Source: Spirochaetaceae bacterium
Lineage (GTDB): Bacteria; Myxococcota_A; UBA9160; UBA4427
Direction: 5' to 3'
DNA length: 64,000 nt
Assembly: GCA_020632655.1 (NCBI GenBank)
Contig: JACKFD010000006.1
Coordinates: forward strand, 298,368-362,367
Every line of letters starts with the position of its first letter. Position 1 is the stretch's first letter. A model generated the notes under the pieces. It was not told the origin of the DNA. It ran no database searches and saw nothing but the letters and a program-made list of their open reading frames with translations. Of this stretch, positions 42,135 through 50,646 are shown piece after piece. The position numbers were made by a program, and so were the translations under genes.

Positions 42135-42300
42135 TCCTTATTACGGGGGCTCATTTGGTGCGGGTGGTCATGCGGCCGAGGCGCCCGCTACCGGGCCTCG
42201 CCAGCCCTCGGGAGGTCGCCTCGAGCCGCTCAGCCGTCCCGAGATGAATCGGACCCCCCGGAGGGTCGAGCTCCGCCGCCCGGGTGCAGCAGCATATTAC

Positions 42301-42328
42301 CCCCACTTTCTTCCCTCGTTGTGCTACC
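42301..42328 (+). promoter_or_regulatory. Conserved promoter-like element, array copy 4
   Basis: CCCCAC at 42301, 15-base spacer, TGCTACC at 42322. Fourth instance of the same arrangement. Confidence 0.45.
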
Positions 42329-42406
42329 CATCCCCGACTTCTGCTGCGATTGGCCCACGGCGTTCAGGTGCGGGACCCGCAGCAGTTCCTCATACGGGAG
42401 ATGAAC

Positions 42407-43852
42407 ATGCGACTGCGATTCCTGGTCACGCTCGTGGCGGCCGGACTGGTGGCCTCCACCACGGCGTCGGCCCAGGTCAACATGAAGATGGGTGGCGAGT
42501 GGTGGTCCAACCGCGGCCCCCTGATCGACATTCCGCTCCAGGGTGGAGCCGAGTTCCGGAACCCCTTCGTCAACGGCAAGCCCTGCTTCCTCCAGACCGG
42601 TTGTCTGGCGAGCTTCAAGCAGATCGAAGGCGGCGTCCCGGCGCCCTACACGGTCGGCGGTGCGAGCGCGGTCGTCACGACCAACGGCACGGCTCCGGCC
42701 ACCTTCAACATCCCGGTCGGCGCGTTCAGCGTCAACTCGGCGATGAGCGGCAACACGGCGCTGCTGCCGATCGTCCCGACCGTGATCCAGCTCCAGAGCA
42801 ACTTCCAGGCCCTCGCGCCGGGCTCCGCCGGCATCACGGCGATGGACATCTTCACGACGATGGGTGCGCCGCGAACGCAGATCCTGAACGGCGAGACGTC
42901 GTTCATGGCCTCGCGGCTCGTGCTCAGCGGCAGCGCGCTCGTCCCGACCCCGACCACGATCATGGGCGCCCTCGCCCAGCCCCGCCGGCTGCGCGCCGAC
43001 GCCTGGACCACGCAGACGGGTCGGCTCTCGCCCGACTTCGCCTTCTGCCAGGGTGGCGCGACGGGCCTCGAGATCACGGGCAATATCCACAAGGTCGGTG
43101 GCGTCGTGAACTGCACCACGCCCAACGTCACGAATGACCCGGCGCAGGGCCCCTACGGCAAGGCCTTCAACGGCATCGTGTCGTACACGGGCGGTGCGAA
43201 CCGCTTCGGCGGCACGATGATGATGCTGCTCGACGGCGGCGGCACGGTCGCCGTCAAGGTCGGTGCGCCGCTGCCCCCGGACGCCTCGGCCCCGGCGCCC
43301 TTCTCGGGCACCGAGGACAAGGTCTGCTTCCAGCCGATCGGTCAGGCCGGCGCCGCGGGCCTCCGCAACCAGATGACGGGTGCGGGCTATGCGTTCCAGA
43401 CCTCGGCGTTCCTCCAGGGTGGCCCCTGCTTCCGCGGCTATCGGCTCGGATCGACCATGATCACGCAGCTCGGCCCGCAGCTTCCGCCGGCCATCCAGAC
43501 CTTCCCGACGCCGGGCCTCGGTACGGTGATGGTCGACCTGAACCAGATCCCGCCGGACCAGAACATCAACATCGGCTTCCCGTTCACCACGGGCACGGTC
43601 GAGGTGTTCGAGACCAACGGCCCGACGGATCACTTCACGGTCATGGGCAGCCTCAACACCAGCATGGGTGAGGGCAACATCACGCTCGTCGCCGGCGGCC
43701 TGTCCCATCGCGTCTTCGCGAACACGGACGGCGGCTACCTGAACGTCGTGCACATGGCGTTCACGCCGGAGCCGGGTGCATCGATGATGCTCGGTGGTGC
43801 GCTGCTCGCGATCGGCGGGCTCTACTACGGCGTCCGACGCCGCAAGGCCTAG
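42407..43852 (+). CDS. PEP-CTERM surface protein, array copy 4
   Basis: This encodes a 481-residue paralogue with a slightly different signal peptide (MRLRFLVTLVAAGLVASTTASA) and mature start QVNMKMGGEWWSN. Private features include KQIEGG, GNTALLPIVPT, MDIFTTMGAPRTQILNG and LEITGNIHKVGG. The sorting signal PEPGASMMLGG-helix-VRRRKA is intact. Its promoter element, leader and terminator are its own. It is the last array gene; the convergent cytochrome-b-like gene ends ~110 bp downstream. Start ATG 42407 with GGGAG upstream. Confidence 0.87.
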   Translation: MRLRFLVTLVAAGLVASTTASAQVNMKMGGEWWSNRGPLIDIPLQGGAEFRNPFVNGKPCFLQTGCLASFKQIEGGVPAPYTVGGASAVVTTNGTAPATFNIPVGAFSVNSAMSGNTALLPIVPTVIQLQSNFQALAPGSAGITAMDIFTTMGAPRTQILNGETSFMASRLVLSGSALVPTPTTIMGALAQPRRLRADAWTTQTGRLSPDFAFCQGGATGLEITGNIHKVGGVVNCTTPNVTNDPAQGPYGKAFNGIVSYTGGANRFGGTMMMLLDGGGTVAVKVGAPLPPDASAPAPFSGTEDKVCFQPIGQAGAAGLRNQMTGAGYAFQTSAFLQGGPCFRGYRLGSTMITQLGPQLPPAIQTFPTPGLGTVMVDLNQIPPDQNINIGFPFTTGTVEVFETNGPTDHFTVMGSLNTSMGEGNITLVAGGLSHRVFANTDGGYLNVVHMAFTPEPGASMMLGGALLAIGGLYYGVRRRKA

Positions 43853-43907
43853 GCCGCACCAAGGAGACGGGAAGGGGCACGGTCCCCATCCCGACTCCTT
43901 TCCATCC

Positions 43908-43946
43908 AGAGGCCCCGGAGCGTCCTCGCGACGCTCCGGGGCCTCT
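43908..43946. terminator. Terminator after array copy 4, probably bidirectional
   Basis: A perfect 17-bp stem (AGAGGCCCCGGAGCGTC) with a CTCGC loop, then TCTCTTT. On the opposite strand it follows the stop of the cytochrome-b-like gene at 43962. Confidence 0.78.
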
Positions 43947-43961
43947 TCTCTTTGGCGGGGC

Positions 43962-44687
43962 CTACCTGCCGCCCGTGAGTTCGATCATGAAACGGGCGTA
44001 GTCGTTCGCCCGGGGATCGGGGACCGCATAGAGCGCCCCCCCGAACGCCAGGAGCCCGATCACGACGGCACCCGCGGCACCCGCCCACGCAAGCCAGAAG
44101 GCTGGGCCCCCACGCAGCGCCTGCGGCACGCGAAGCCCGAAGACCGAGGCCGCGACGAGCGCGCCGTTCAGCCCGTGATAGAGCCCCGCCAGCGCGAGCG
44201 CCGTGTAGTACGGATAGAACCAGTACGGCATCCACAGGAAGGTGTACGAGATCGCGCCGAATCCGACGTCGACGCCAGCCAGGAGCGACGGGCCACGCGT
44301 CGCCGCGACGTGGCCGCCGATCACGACGAGCAGGAAATAGCCGGAGAGCCGATGGAGACGACTGCGCAGGCGTCGGTTGCGCCCGCGCAGGCCGCTCCGC
44401 CGAAGGCGCGCGATGGCCGCTCCCGCATGGACGACCAGGGGGGCGGCCATGAGCCCGAGCTCGCCGAGCGGGTGCTGGTAGAAGCGCCGCGCAGCGTGCT
44501 GGTAGTCGGAGTAGGCCTCCACGCCGAGGGCGGCGATGCCCGTATTCGCGAGGTGGACGAGGGTGAAGAGCAGGAAGATGCTCCCCGAGATCGCCTGCAC
44601 GCGAAGCAGGCGGCGTTCGGACCGGGCCGACCCGGCGTCGAGCGAGCGGGCGATCGGGAGGGGGCTTCGGATCTCGGGATCGGGCAT
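43962..44687 (-). CDS. Membrane cytochrome b-like protein (succinate dehydrogenase type)
   Basis: This encodes a 241-residue protein with about five membrane helices. His residues sit inside four of them: FTLVHLANTG, LVVHAGAAIA, VVIGGHVAATRG and LAGLYHGLNG. This spacing is that of di-heme cytochrome b subunits of succinate:quinone oxidoreductases (b558 type), and the first helix GSIFLLFTLVHL matches that family. No flavoprotein or iron-sulfur subunit genes are near. It is the last gene of a leftward cluster after a sterol reductase (119 bp apart), so it could pass electrons to that enzyme or be unrelated. Start ATG 44687. Confidence 0.7.
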   Translation of the reverse strand: MPDPEIRSPLPIARSLDAGSARSERRLLRVQAISGSIFLLFTLVHLANTGIAALGVEAYSDYQHAARRFYQHPLGELGLMAAPLVVHAGAAIARLRRSGLRGRNRRLRSRLHRLSGYFLLVVIGGHVAATRGPSLLAGVDVGFGAISYTFLWMPYWFYPYYTALALAGLYHGLNGALVAASVFGLRVPQALRGGPAFWLAWAGAAGAVVIGLLAFGGALYAVPDPRANDYARFMIELTGGR

Positions 44688-44806
44688 GGCGGCATCGCTC
44701 CGGAGTGGACTCGGAACGACGGGGCGCCGGAACGAGAAAAGGTTCCCGGCCCGGTGCGGATCGCGGACGGCCGACCCGACCCGGGGCGCCGACCGTCCGC
44801 CAGCGA

Positions 44807-46054
44807 TCAGTAGAGCCCCGGAACGATCCGCCAGCGCACGCGCTCGGTGTAGCGCCGCCAATCCGCGCCGTACTTGCGCGCGCAATGCCTCGCATCCCGC
44901 CACTCGCGGTGCACGAGCAGGATCGCGAAGTAGATCGGATAGAAATACGGCAGCACACGACCGAAGCCGCAGGTGAGCGACCAGGCCAGGCCGAAGAGCC
45001 AATCGCCCAGGTAGTTCACGTGCCGCGCGATGCCCCACCAGCCCGAGACGAGCAGGAGCCGCCCCTGCTCCGTGCGGATGAACTCGGGCTTCTCGCCCCA
45101 GATCGGTGCCATCGGATCGCTCGAGAAGCGATGCTTCTGCAGGTTCGACGTGCGGAAGAGCAGGAAGCCCACGAGGCCGAGCAGGCCGATCGGCACGAGG
45201 GCAAGGGTCGGCAGCGGATCCGGGTGACCGACCAGGTAGAGCGGCTGCAGCGCATAGCTCGCCGGAATCCAGACCATGCAGCCCCAGGCGAGGATGAAGC
45301 CGAAGCCCTCGTGCTTGATGTCCCAGGTCGTGAGGATCGCATCCTCGAACCAGAAGTAGTCGACCAGATAGAGAAGCTGGAAGGCGACCACGAGACCCAT
45401 CGCCGGACTCAACCGACCGTGCAGCTCGATCTGCTTCGCCGCGAAGGAGAGGTCGATCAGGATCCAGAGGATCATGCTCGGTCGCGACTCGCAGAAGAAC
45501 TTGAGGTCGAAGCGGCCGATGCGCGGGTTGCGGCAGGCGCCGAGGGTGTAGGCCTCGATCCAGTTGAGGCGCCGCTCGCTCGCGTCGGCCTGGGTCCGCG
45601 CGAAGACCGCGAGACCGATCGCCCCGACGAGCACGACGACGTTCATCGTCGAGACGAGCTCGCCCAGATGGTCGTAGAGCAGCGAGGCCGGTACGAGCCC
45701 CGACGCGACGCCGAGCGCAGCGACAGCCAGGGTGATGCCGAACGCGGCCAGTCCGTTCAGTCGGTACTCGAGCCGTCGTCCATCGGGCAGCGGCGCCCCC
45801 TCGACGGTCCGACCCGGCAGGCCATGGAAGAGCGCCGCCTGGAAGGCGACCCACAGCACGTAGAGGCCCGCGCATCGCCAGCTCGGCGCCTCGATCCGGG
45901 ACCAGAACCCGGCGTCGGGCCAGACCAGCGCCGCGTCGTAGTGGACGAAGGCGATCGCGAGGTACTCGGTCGTGATCGGCAGACCGAGCAGCATCAGCAC
46001 GAAGGCCGCGTCGAAGGCGCGACGCCGGCCGAGGCTCATGCCCGAGACGTCCAT
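44807..46054 (-). CDS. Sterol reductase of the ERG4/ERG24 (C14/C24(28)/delta-7) family
   Basis: This encodes a 415-residue polytopic membrane enzyme with about ten helices. The C-terminal region (residues ~334-415) has the eukaryotic sterol-reductase signature: LLVSGWWGIARHVNYLGD, LPYFYPIYFAILLVHRE, and the terminal CARKYGADWRRYTERV followed by RWRIVPGLY, as in yeast Erg24/Erg4, human DHCR7 and LBR. These NADPH enzymes reduce a double bond of the sterol skeleton. Bacterial members exist but are few, so either this organism makes or modifies sterols, or the enzyme works on another polycyclic lipid. The substrate double bond cannot be told. Start ATG 46054, 13 bp after the cupin stop, so they are co-transcribed. 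Confidence 0.85.
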   Translation of the reverse strand: MDVSGMSLGRRRAFDAAFVLMLLGLPITTEYLAIAFVHYDAALVWPDAGFWSRIEAPSWRCAGLYVLWVAFQAALFHGLPGRTVEGAPLPDGRRLEYRLNGLAAFGITLAVAALGVASGLVPASLLYDHLGELVSTMNVVVLVGAIGLAVFARTQADASERRLNWIEAYTLGACRNPRIGRFDLKFFCESRPSMILWILIDLSFAAKQIELHGRLSPAMGLVVAFQLLYLVDYFWFEDAILTTWDIKHEGFGFILAWGCMVWIPASYALQPLYLVGHPDPLPTLALVPIGLLGLVGFLLFRTSNLQKHRFSSDPMAPIWGEKPEFIRTEQGRLLLVSGWWGIARHVNYLGDWLFGLAWSLTCGFGRVLPYFYPIYFAILLVHREWRDARHCARKYGADWRRYTERVRWRIVPGLY

Positions 46055-46067
46055 CCCGCCTCCCCGC

Positions 46068-46523
46068 CTACTCGATCAGCACCCGCGGCTCGCCATGACC
46101 GGCCTGCTTGCAGGCCTCGAGGTAGAAGCGGACCGTGGTATGCGCGTCCACGACGCTCGTCACGTTGCCGGCCGCGTCGAGGTTCACGTTCGCGCCGTAC
46201 ATCTGGAACCAGACCTGCGTCTCGTCCTCGATGCATTGCAGCGTGTGCACGGAGCCCGCGGGCTCGTAGAGGAACGAGCCCGCGCGATTGACGTAGTCGT
46301 ATTCCTTGTACTTCCACGCGCCCGCGGTCGTGTAGCCGAAGACGGGCCCCGTGTGTCGATGGGTCTCGACCTCGTAGCCGGCGGGAAAGATGTTCTCGAT
46401 GATCCAGAGGTTCTCACCGAGCTTCACCTGCAGGACGCGCAGCTTTGCGCCGGGACCGATGTCGACCCAGGGCAGATCGTCGCGACCGATGTGGATCGAC
46501 TCCGGGGTGGCGTTCGGGTCCAT
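46068..46523 (-). CDS. Cupin protein, 2,4'-dihydroxyacetophenone dioxygenase-like
   Basis: This encodes a 151-residue single-cupin protein. Cupin motif 1 contains the metal ligands in ETHRHTGPVFGYTTAG and motif 2 is in EPAGSVHTLQC, with the later WFQMYGANVN typical of the 2,4'-dihydroxyacetophenone dioxygenase group of Fe(II) enzymes that cleave a C-C bond. It may be an oxygenase or a metal-binding isomerase. It is first in the cluster with the sterol reductase and cytochrome-b-like gene, which suggests work on a related ring compound (inference). Start ATG 46523. Confidence 0.8.
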   Translation of the reverse strand: MDPNATPESIHIGRDDLPWVDIGPGAKLRVLQVKLGENLWIIENIFPAGYEVETHRHTGPVFGYTTAGAWKYKEYDYVNRAGSFLYEPAGSVHTLQCIEDETQVWFQMYGANVNLDAAGNVTSVVDAHTTVRFYLEACKQAGHGEPRVLIE

Positions 46524-46654
46524 GGCATCTCCTCTCCGTCGATTGTCCGTCGGCTCTCCGTCGGTCCGACGCATGCGCTCGAGTCTCGGCGCCAGTCATG
46601 CGATCGGGCCATGACGGGTGCGACCGGGAGTCGGGACGGAACCCGACGAGGGCA

Positions 46655-46663
46655 TGGTAAGCT
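46655..46663 (+). promoter_or_regulatory. Extended -10-like TGGTAAGCT before the M20 peptidase
   Basis: TGGTAAGCT lies 62 bases before the start at 46725; a TGnTA box like those at 47984 and 61796. Confidence 0.3.
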
Positions 46664-46724
46664 CGCCCATCCCGAGTCCGCGAGAGCGTAAGTCAATCGC
46701 GGGCGACGAGCGAGGCGGCCCGAC

Positions 46725-47912
46725 ATGACGACGAAGCCCTCCCCGAGCGACTACCTCGAGTCCGCTCGCGAGCTCCAGCCCCGACTCGTGGACCTGCGCC
46801 GGCGCATCCACGCCGACCCGGAGCTCGGCCTCGAGACGCCCCGGACACGGGAGAAGATCCTCGACGCCCTCGTCGATCTCGATCTCGACGTCTCGCTCCA
46901 CGAGCGGACGAGCGGCATCGTCGCGACGCTGCGCGGCGCGCGGCCGGGTCGACGCATCCTGCTCCGCGGCGACATGGATGCGCTGCCGATGCCGGAGCAG
47001 ACCGAGCTGCCCTTCTCTTCGACGACGCCGGGGCGGATGCACGCCTGCGGTCACGACGCGCACGTGGCGATGCTCGTCGGAGCGGCGCGCCTGCTCGCCG
47101 CGCGGCGCGACGGCCTCGCCGGCGAGGTCCACTTCATGTTCCAGCCCGGCGAGGAGAGCTGGGGTGGGGCCGACGTGATGCTCGAAGAGGGCCTGCCGGA
47201 CTTCGACGGGGCCTTCGCGTTGCACGTCGCACCCCAGATCCCGACCGGCATGATCGGCACGAAGCCCGGCCCGATCATGGCCTCCTTCGACGACTTCGAT
47301 GTCGAGGTGCAGGGACGCGGCGGTCACGCTTCGATGCCCCACGACTGCATCGATCCCGTGCCGATCGCCTGCGAGATCGTGACGGCGCTCCAGAGCTTCG
47401 TGACGCGCGAGATCCCGGTGACGGATCCCGGCGTGTTGACCGTGACGCGACTCGAGGCGGGCACCGCGAACAACGTGATCGCCGACGCCGTCTCGATCCG
47501 CGGGACGATGCGCGCCCTCTCGGACGCGACGCGCGAACGCCTGGTCGAGGGGCTGACCCGCGTCTGCCAGGGAATCGCCGGGGCCCATCGCGCGACCGCG
47601 CACGTCTCGATCCAGCGCGGCTACCCCGTCGTCGTCAACGACGCGGGCTTCGAGGGCTTCGCGCGCGGGGTCGTCACGGACCTGCTCGGCGAGCGGGCGC
47701 TGCTGCCCCTGCCCGGCCCGATCATGGGCGCCGAGGACTTCGCCTACGTCCTGCGCCGGGCGCCCGGCGCGATGCTGCTGCTCGGCGTGCGGCCGCCCGG
47801 GACGAAGGATCCGGCCCCGTGCCACTCGAGCCAGATGATGCTCGACGAGGGCGCGATGCCCCTCGGCGCGGCGCTCCACGCCGCCGTGGCCACGCGCTTC
47901 CTGGCCGCCTGA
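46725..47912 (+). CDS. M20 family amidohydrolase
   Basis: This encodes a 395-residue cytoplasmic zinc enzyme of the M20D (IAA-Leu hydrolase / N-acyl amino acid amidohydrolase) group. Metal and catalytic residues are in MHACGHDAHVAML, QPGEESWGGADVMLEEG, FALHVAP and the GPIMGAEDFAY block; the lid domain GGHASMPHDCIDPV carries the dimer-interface His. It removes acyl groups from amino acids or similar amides. The C-terminal HSSQMMLDEGAMPLGAAL is standard. Length and start (ATG 46725) are normal. Not an operon member. Confidence 0.92.
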   Translation: MTTKPSPSDYLESARELQPRLVDLRRRIHADPELGLETPRTREKILDALVDLDLDVSLHERTSGIVATLRGARPGRRILLRGDMDALPMPEQTELPFSSTTPGRMHACGHDAHVAMLVGAARLLAARRDGLAGEVHFMFQPGEESWGGADVMLEEGLPDFDGAFALHVAPQIPTGMIGTKPGPIMASFDDFDVEVQGRGGHASMPHDCIDPVPIACEIVTALQSFVTREIPVTDPGVLTVTRLEAGTANNVIADAVSIRGTMRALSDATRERLVEGLTRVCQGIAGAHRATAHVSIQRGYPVVVNDAGFEGFARGVVTDLLGERALLPLPGPIMGAEDFAYVLRRAPGAMLLLGVRPPGTKDPAPCHSSQMMLDEGAMPLGAALHAAVATRFLAA

Positions 47913-47983
47913 AGCCGCGCGAGCGAGCCCGACGAGTCCTGCGACCGCAGGGCGCCGCTCCGCGTCGGCGGCCCCGCCGGGCC

Positions 47984-47992
47984 TGCTAGACT
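47984..47992 (+). promoter_or_regulatory. Extended -10-like TGCTAGACT before the DUF5718-like gene
   Basis: TGCTAGACT followed by CGCGCG lies 51-59 bases before the GTG at 48043; the clearest single example of the TGnTA box in the window. Confidence 0.4.
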
Positions 47993-48042
47993 CGCGCGCC
48001 GCGCCGACCGGGCCCTCCCGTCGCGAGCGCGGGGAGCAGGCG

Positions 48043-48882
48043 GTGGACTGGCAGGACGTGATCGGGCTCGGCGTGGCGGGCAACTTCGCGGGACATCTCG
48101 AGCAGGCCGGCGAGGCCTCCGACTTCAAGGACCTCGTGATCGAGGACGCGCGCGCGCCGAAGGGCGTCTTTCCGTTCTACGTCCCCGTCTCCCCGGAGCG
48201 ACGCGACGAGCATTTCCTGCACGTCTGTCCGATCTCGTCCTCGCGCATCCGCCTCGGGTCCGACGCCGAGAAGCACCAGATCGAGCCCGAGGTGTCGCTG
48301 CTCTGCGACCTCGAGTACGAGGGCGGGCGGGTCGTGCGCGTCGTGCCGCGACGCGCGATGGCGCACAACGACTGTTCGATCCGCCGCGAGGGCGCGAAGA
48401 AGATCAGCGAGAAGAAGAACTGGGGCGCGGAGTCGAAGGGCACCTCGGACCAGGCGATCGAGATCGACCGCTTCGCGCCCGGCGGACGGCTCGACGACTA
48501 TCGGATCGCCTGCTTCCTCCTCCGCGACGGCCGTCTCGAGGAGTACGGCATCGACAGCCCCGTCGCCTCCTACAGCTACATGTACGAGCGGCTGCTCGAC
48601 TGGCTCGTCGCGAAGCTCTCGGACCAGCGCGACGAGGGCCCGCTCGAGGACGTCTCCCGTTGGCTCGAGGTCGCCGGACATCCGCGCCGCGCGCTCATCA
48701 GCATCGGGGCGACCCGCTACACGGACTACGGCGAGACCCATTTCCTCGCCCGCGGCGACCAGTCGATCGTCGTCGTCTACGACGGTGGCCGCTTCGACCA
48801 CGAGGCGATCGCCGCCATCGCCCGCGGCGATGCGCCCTGCCCGACCGAGCACATCTCGCTGCTGCGCCAGGACGTCGTGTGA
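48043..48882 (+). CDS. DUF5718-like protein, unknown function
   Basis: This encodes a 279-residue soluble protein. The N-terminus IGLGVAGNFAGHLEQAGEASDF followed by DARAPKGVFPFYVP, and VSLLCDLEY in the middle, look like the DUF5718 family, found in various Proteobacteria. There is no signal peptide. AHNDCSIRREGAKKISEKKNWGAESKG is a conserved basic segment and the C-terminus ends TEHISLLRQDVV. The family function is not known; the fumarylacetoacetase-like features I can see are too weak to claim. Start is GTG 48043 with SD GGGGAGCAGG and a -10-like box upstream. Confidence 0.7.
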   Translation: MDWQDVIGLGVAGNFAGHLEQAGEASDFKDLVIEDARAPKGVFPFYVPVSPERRDEHFLHVCPISSSRIRLGSDAEKHQIEPEVSLLCDLEYEGGRVVRVVPRRAMAHNDCSIRREGAKKISEKKNWGAESKGTSDQAIEIDRFAPGGRLDDYRIACFLLRDGRLEEYGIDSPVASYSYMYERLLDWLVAKLSDQRDEGPLEDVSRWLEVAGHPRRALISIGATRYTDYGETHFLARGDQSIVVVYDGGRFDHEAIAAIARGDAPCPTEHISLLRQDVV

Positions 48883-48946
48883 GCGAGGGCGGGACTCGCG
48901 CTGTGCGCGCGCGCCCGGAGCGGGTCGCGGCGAAGGGGAGCGACGC

Positions 48947-49744
48947 GTGTACGCCGTCAAGCTCGCACTGCTCCTGACGATCCTGGCGGCGGGCGCCGCG
49001 GGTGCCGTGCTGCCGCTGCTGCGACGCGACGCGGTCCGTGCGGATCGCCTGCTCGGCTGGGGCAACGCCTTCGCGGCGGGCGTCTTCCTGGCAGCGGGCC
49101 TCGTGCACATGCTGCCCGACGCGGACCGGGCCTGGAGCGCGCTCGGCTACCGCTATCCGATGGCCTTCCTGGCCGCAGGCCTCGGCTTCGTGCTGATGCT
49201 GCTGGTCGAGCACGTGCTGCCTCCCGAGCACGCACACGAGGAGGTGCACGCGCCGTCCGGCGAGCGCTTCGCTCAGATCATCACGCGCCATCACGATGCC
49301 CTCGGCGCCTACGCCGTGCTGACGGCGCTGTCGATCCACTCGCTGCTCGCCGGACTCGTGCTGGGCGCCGAGACCGATCTCTCCCGCGCGCTCGTCATCT
49401 GGATGGCCGTCCTCGCCCACAAATGGGCGGAGGGCTTCGCGCTCGGCGTGAGCCTCGCCCGGAGCGAGATCGCGTCCAATCAAGCGCGTCGCCTGGTCGC
49501 CCTCTTCGCGCTCGCCACGCCGGCCGGTGGTCTCGTGGGTGCGATCCTCGGCGCCTCCGTGGGTGGACGCCTCGGTCAGGTGCTCGAGGCCAGCTTCGTC
49601 TCCGTCGCCGCCGGCACGTTCGTGTACGTCGCGACGTTCGACATCCTCCGTGACGAGTTCCCGGCCCACGGCGGCCGATTCGCGAAGTGGATCGTGCTGA
49701 CCCTCGGCGTGCTCGGGATGAGCGCACTCGCCATCTGGACCTGA
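48947..49744 (+). CDS. ZIP family metal transporter
   Basis: This encodes a 265-residue inner-membrane protein with about eight helices. The metal pathway motifs are intact: HSLLAGLVLG in helix 4 and HKWAEGFALG in helix 5. The loop after helix 3 contains a short His-rich patch (PPEHAHEEVH), the usual cytoplasmic metal sensor. It imports divalent metal, most often Zn(II) or Fe(II). GTG 48947 with SD AAGGGGAG eight bases upstream is chosen; the frame extends further up without signal or homology. It begins 64 bp after the DUF5718-like gene and may share its transcript. Confidence 0.88.
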   Translation: MYAVKLALLLTILAAGAAGAVLPLLRRDAVRADRLLGWGNAFAAGVFLAAGLVHMLPDADRAWSALGYRYPMAFLAAGLGFVLMLLVEHVLPPEHAHEEVHAPSGERFAQIITRHHDALGAYAVLTALSIHSLLAGLVLGAETDLSRALVIWMAVLAHKWAEGFALGVSLARSEIASNQARRLVALFALATPAGGLVGAILGASVGGRLGQVLEASFVSVAAGTFVYVATFDILRDEFPAHGGRFAKWIVLTLGVLGMSALAIWT

Positions 49745-49871
49745 TCCCGCACTCGTGCGAGGAGCCAGGCGACGCGCCATGCTCCCCACGGCCCTGCCAC
49801 GCGACCCCGCCCGCGCTCGCATCCGATCGGACGCAGCGCAGGCGGGACGCGCGATCCGGAGAGGTACCGCG

Positions 49872-50606
49872 ATGATCGATCTGCACTACTGGCCCACGCC
49901 GAACGGCAAGAAGGTCACGATCCTGCTCGAGGAGACGGGCCTGCCCTACCGCATCGTCCCCTGCGCGATCGGCCGGGGCGATCAGTTCAAGGACGAGTTC
50001 CTCGCGATCTCGCCGAACAACCGCATGCCCGCCATCGTCGACCACGCCCCCGTCGACGGAGGCCCCCCCGTCCCGGTCTTCGAGTCGGGTGCGATCATGA
50101 TGTACCTCGCGGACAAGGCCGGCCTCTTCTACCCGCGCGACCTGCGCGGGCGCAGCGAGGTCAACCAATGGCTGATCTGGCAGATGGCGAACCAGGGGCC
50201 CAAGAGCGGTGAGGCGGGTCATTTCCGCCGGCTCGGGGACAGCCAGGGCGACCAGTCCTACGCGAAGCGACGTTATGCCGACGAGGTCAACCGACTCTAC
50301 GGCGTCATGGACAACCGACTCTACGATCGCCCCTACCTGGCCGGCGACGAGTACACGATCGCCGACATGATCTCCTACCCCTGGACCGTCGGCTGGAAGG
50401 ATCAGGGCGAGGACCTCGACGACTTCCCCTACTTCAAGCGCTGGTTCCGCGAGCTCTCGGAGCGACCGGGCGTGCAGAGGGGGATGGCCGTCGGCGCGGA
50501 TCTCTCGGTCGACTACGGCGCGCTCCCGCCCGAGGAGATCGAGCGCCTCAAGGCCATGCTCTACAACCAGCGCGCCCGGCCGGCGCCCGAAGGCGGCCTG
50601 CTCTGA
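49872..50606 (+). CDS. Glutathione transferase, YfcG (nu) type
   Basis: This encodes a 244-residue cytoplasmic GST. The N-terminal thioredoxin domain starts MIDLHYWPTPNGKKVTILLEETGLPY; the TPNGKK region places it in the nu class, which lacks a catalytic Tyr/Ser and binds glutathione disulfide, giving strong disulfide-bond reductase activity. The NRMPAIVDH cis-Pro loop and FESGAIMMYLAD follow; the C-terminal domain carries ADMISYPW typical of YfcG. It reduces or conjugates thiol-linked compounds. Start ATG 49872. The gene upstream is the ZIP transporter (127 bp). Confidence 0.88.
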   Translation: MIDLHYWPTPNGKKVTILLEETGLPYRIVPCAIGRGDQFKDEFLAISPNNRMPAIVDHAPVDGGPPVPVFESGAIMMYLADKAGLFYPRDLRGRSEVNQWLIWQMANQGPKSGEAGHFRRLGDSQGDQSYAKRRYADEVNRLYGVMDNRLYDRPYLAGDEYTIADMISYPWTVGWKDQGEDLDDFPYFKRWFRELSERPGVQRGMAVGADLSVDYGALPPEEIERLKAMLYNQRARPAPEGGLL

Positions 50607-50646
50607 ACGGGCGAGCCCCGTCGCGCGACGACCACCCGCGCGACGT

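Larger units (their letters stand above)
42041..42406. other. 366-bp spacer between array copies 3 and 4
   Basis: Contains the terminator (42096-42134) and the copy-4 promoter element with its leader. No gene is seen. Confidence 0.6.

Noticed and set aside
43962..45875. 637-codon minus-strand frame as one fused gene
   Set aside because: Only the last 241 codons are membrane-protein-like; the rest is antisense-frame overlap with the sterol reductase gene.
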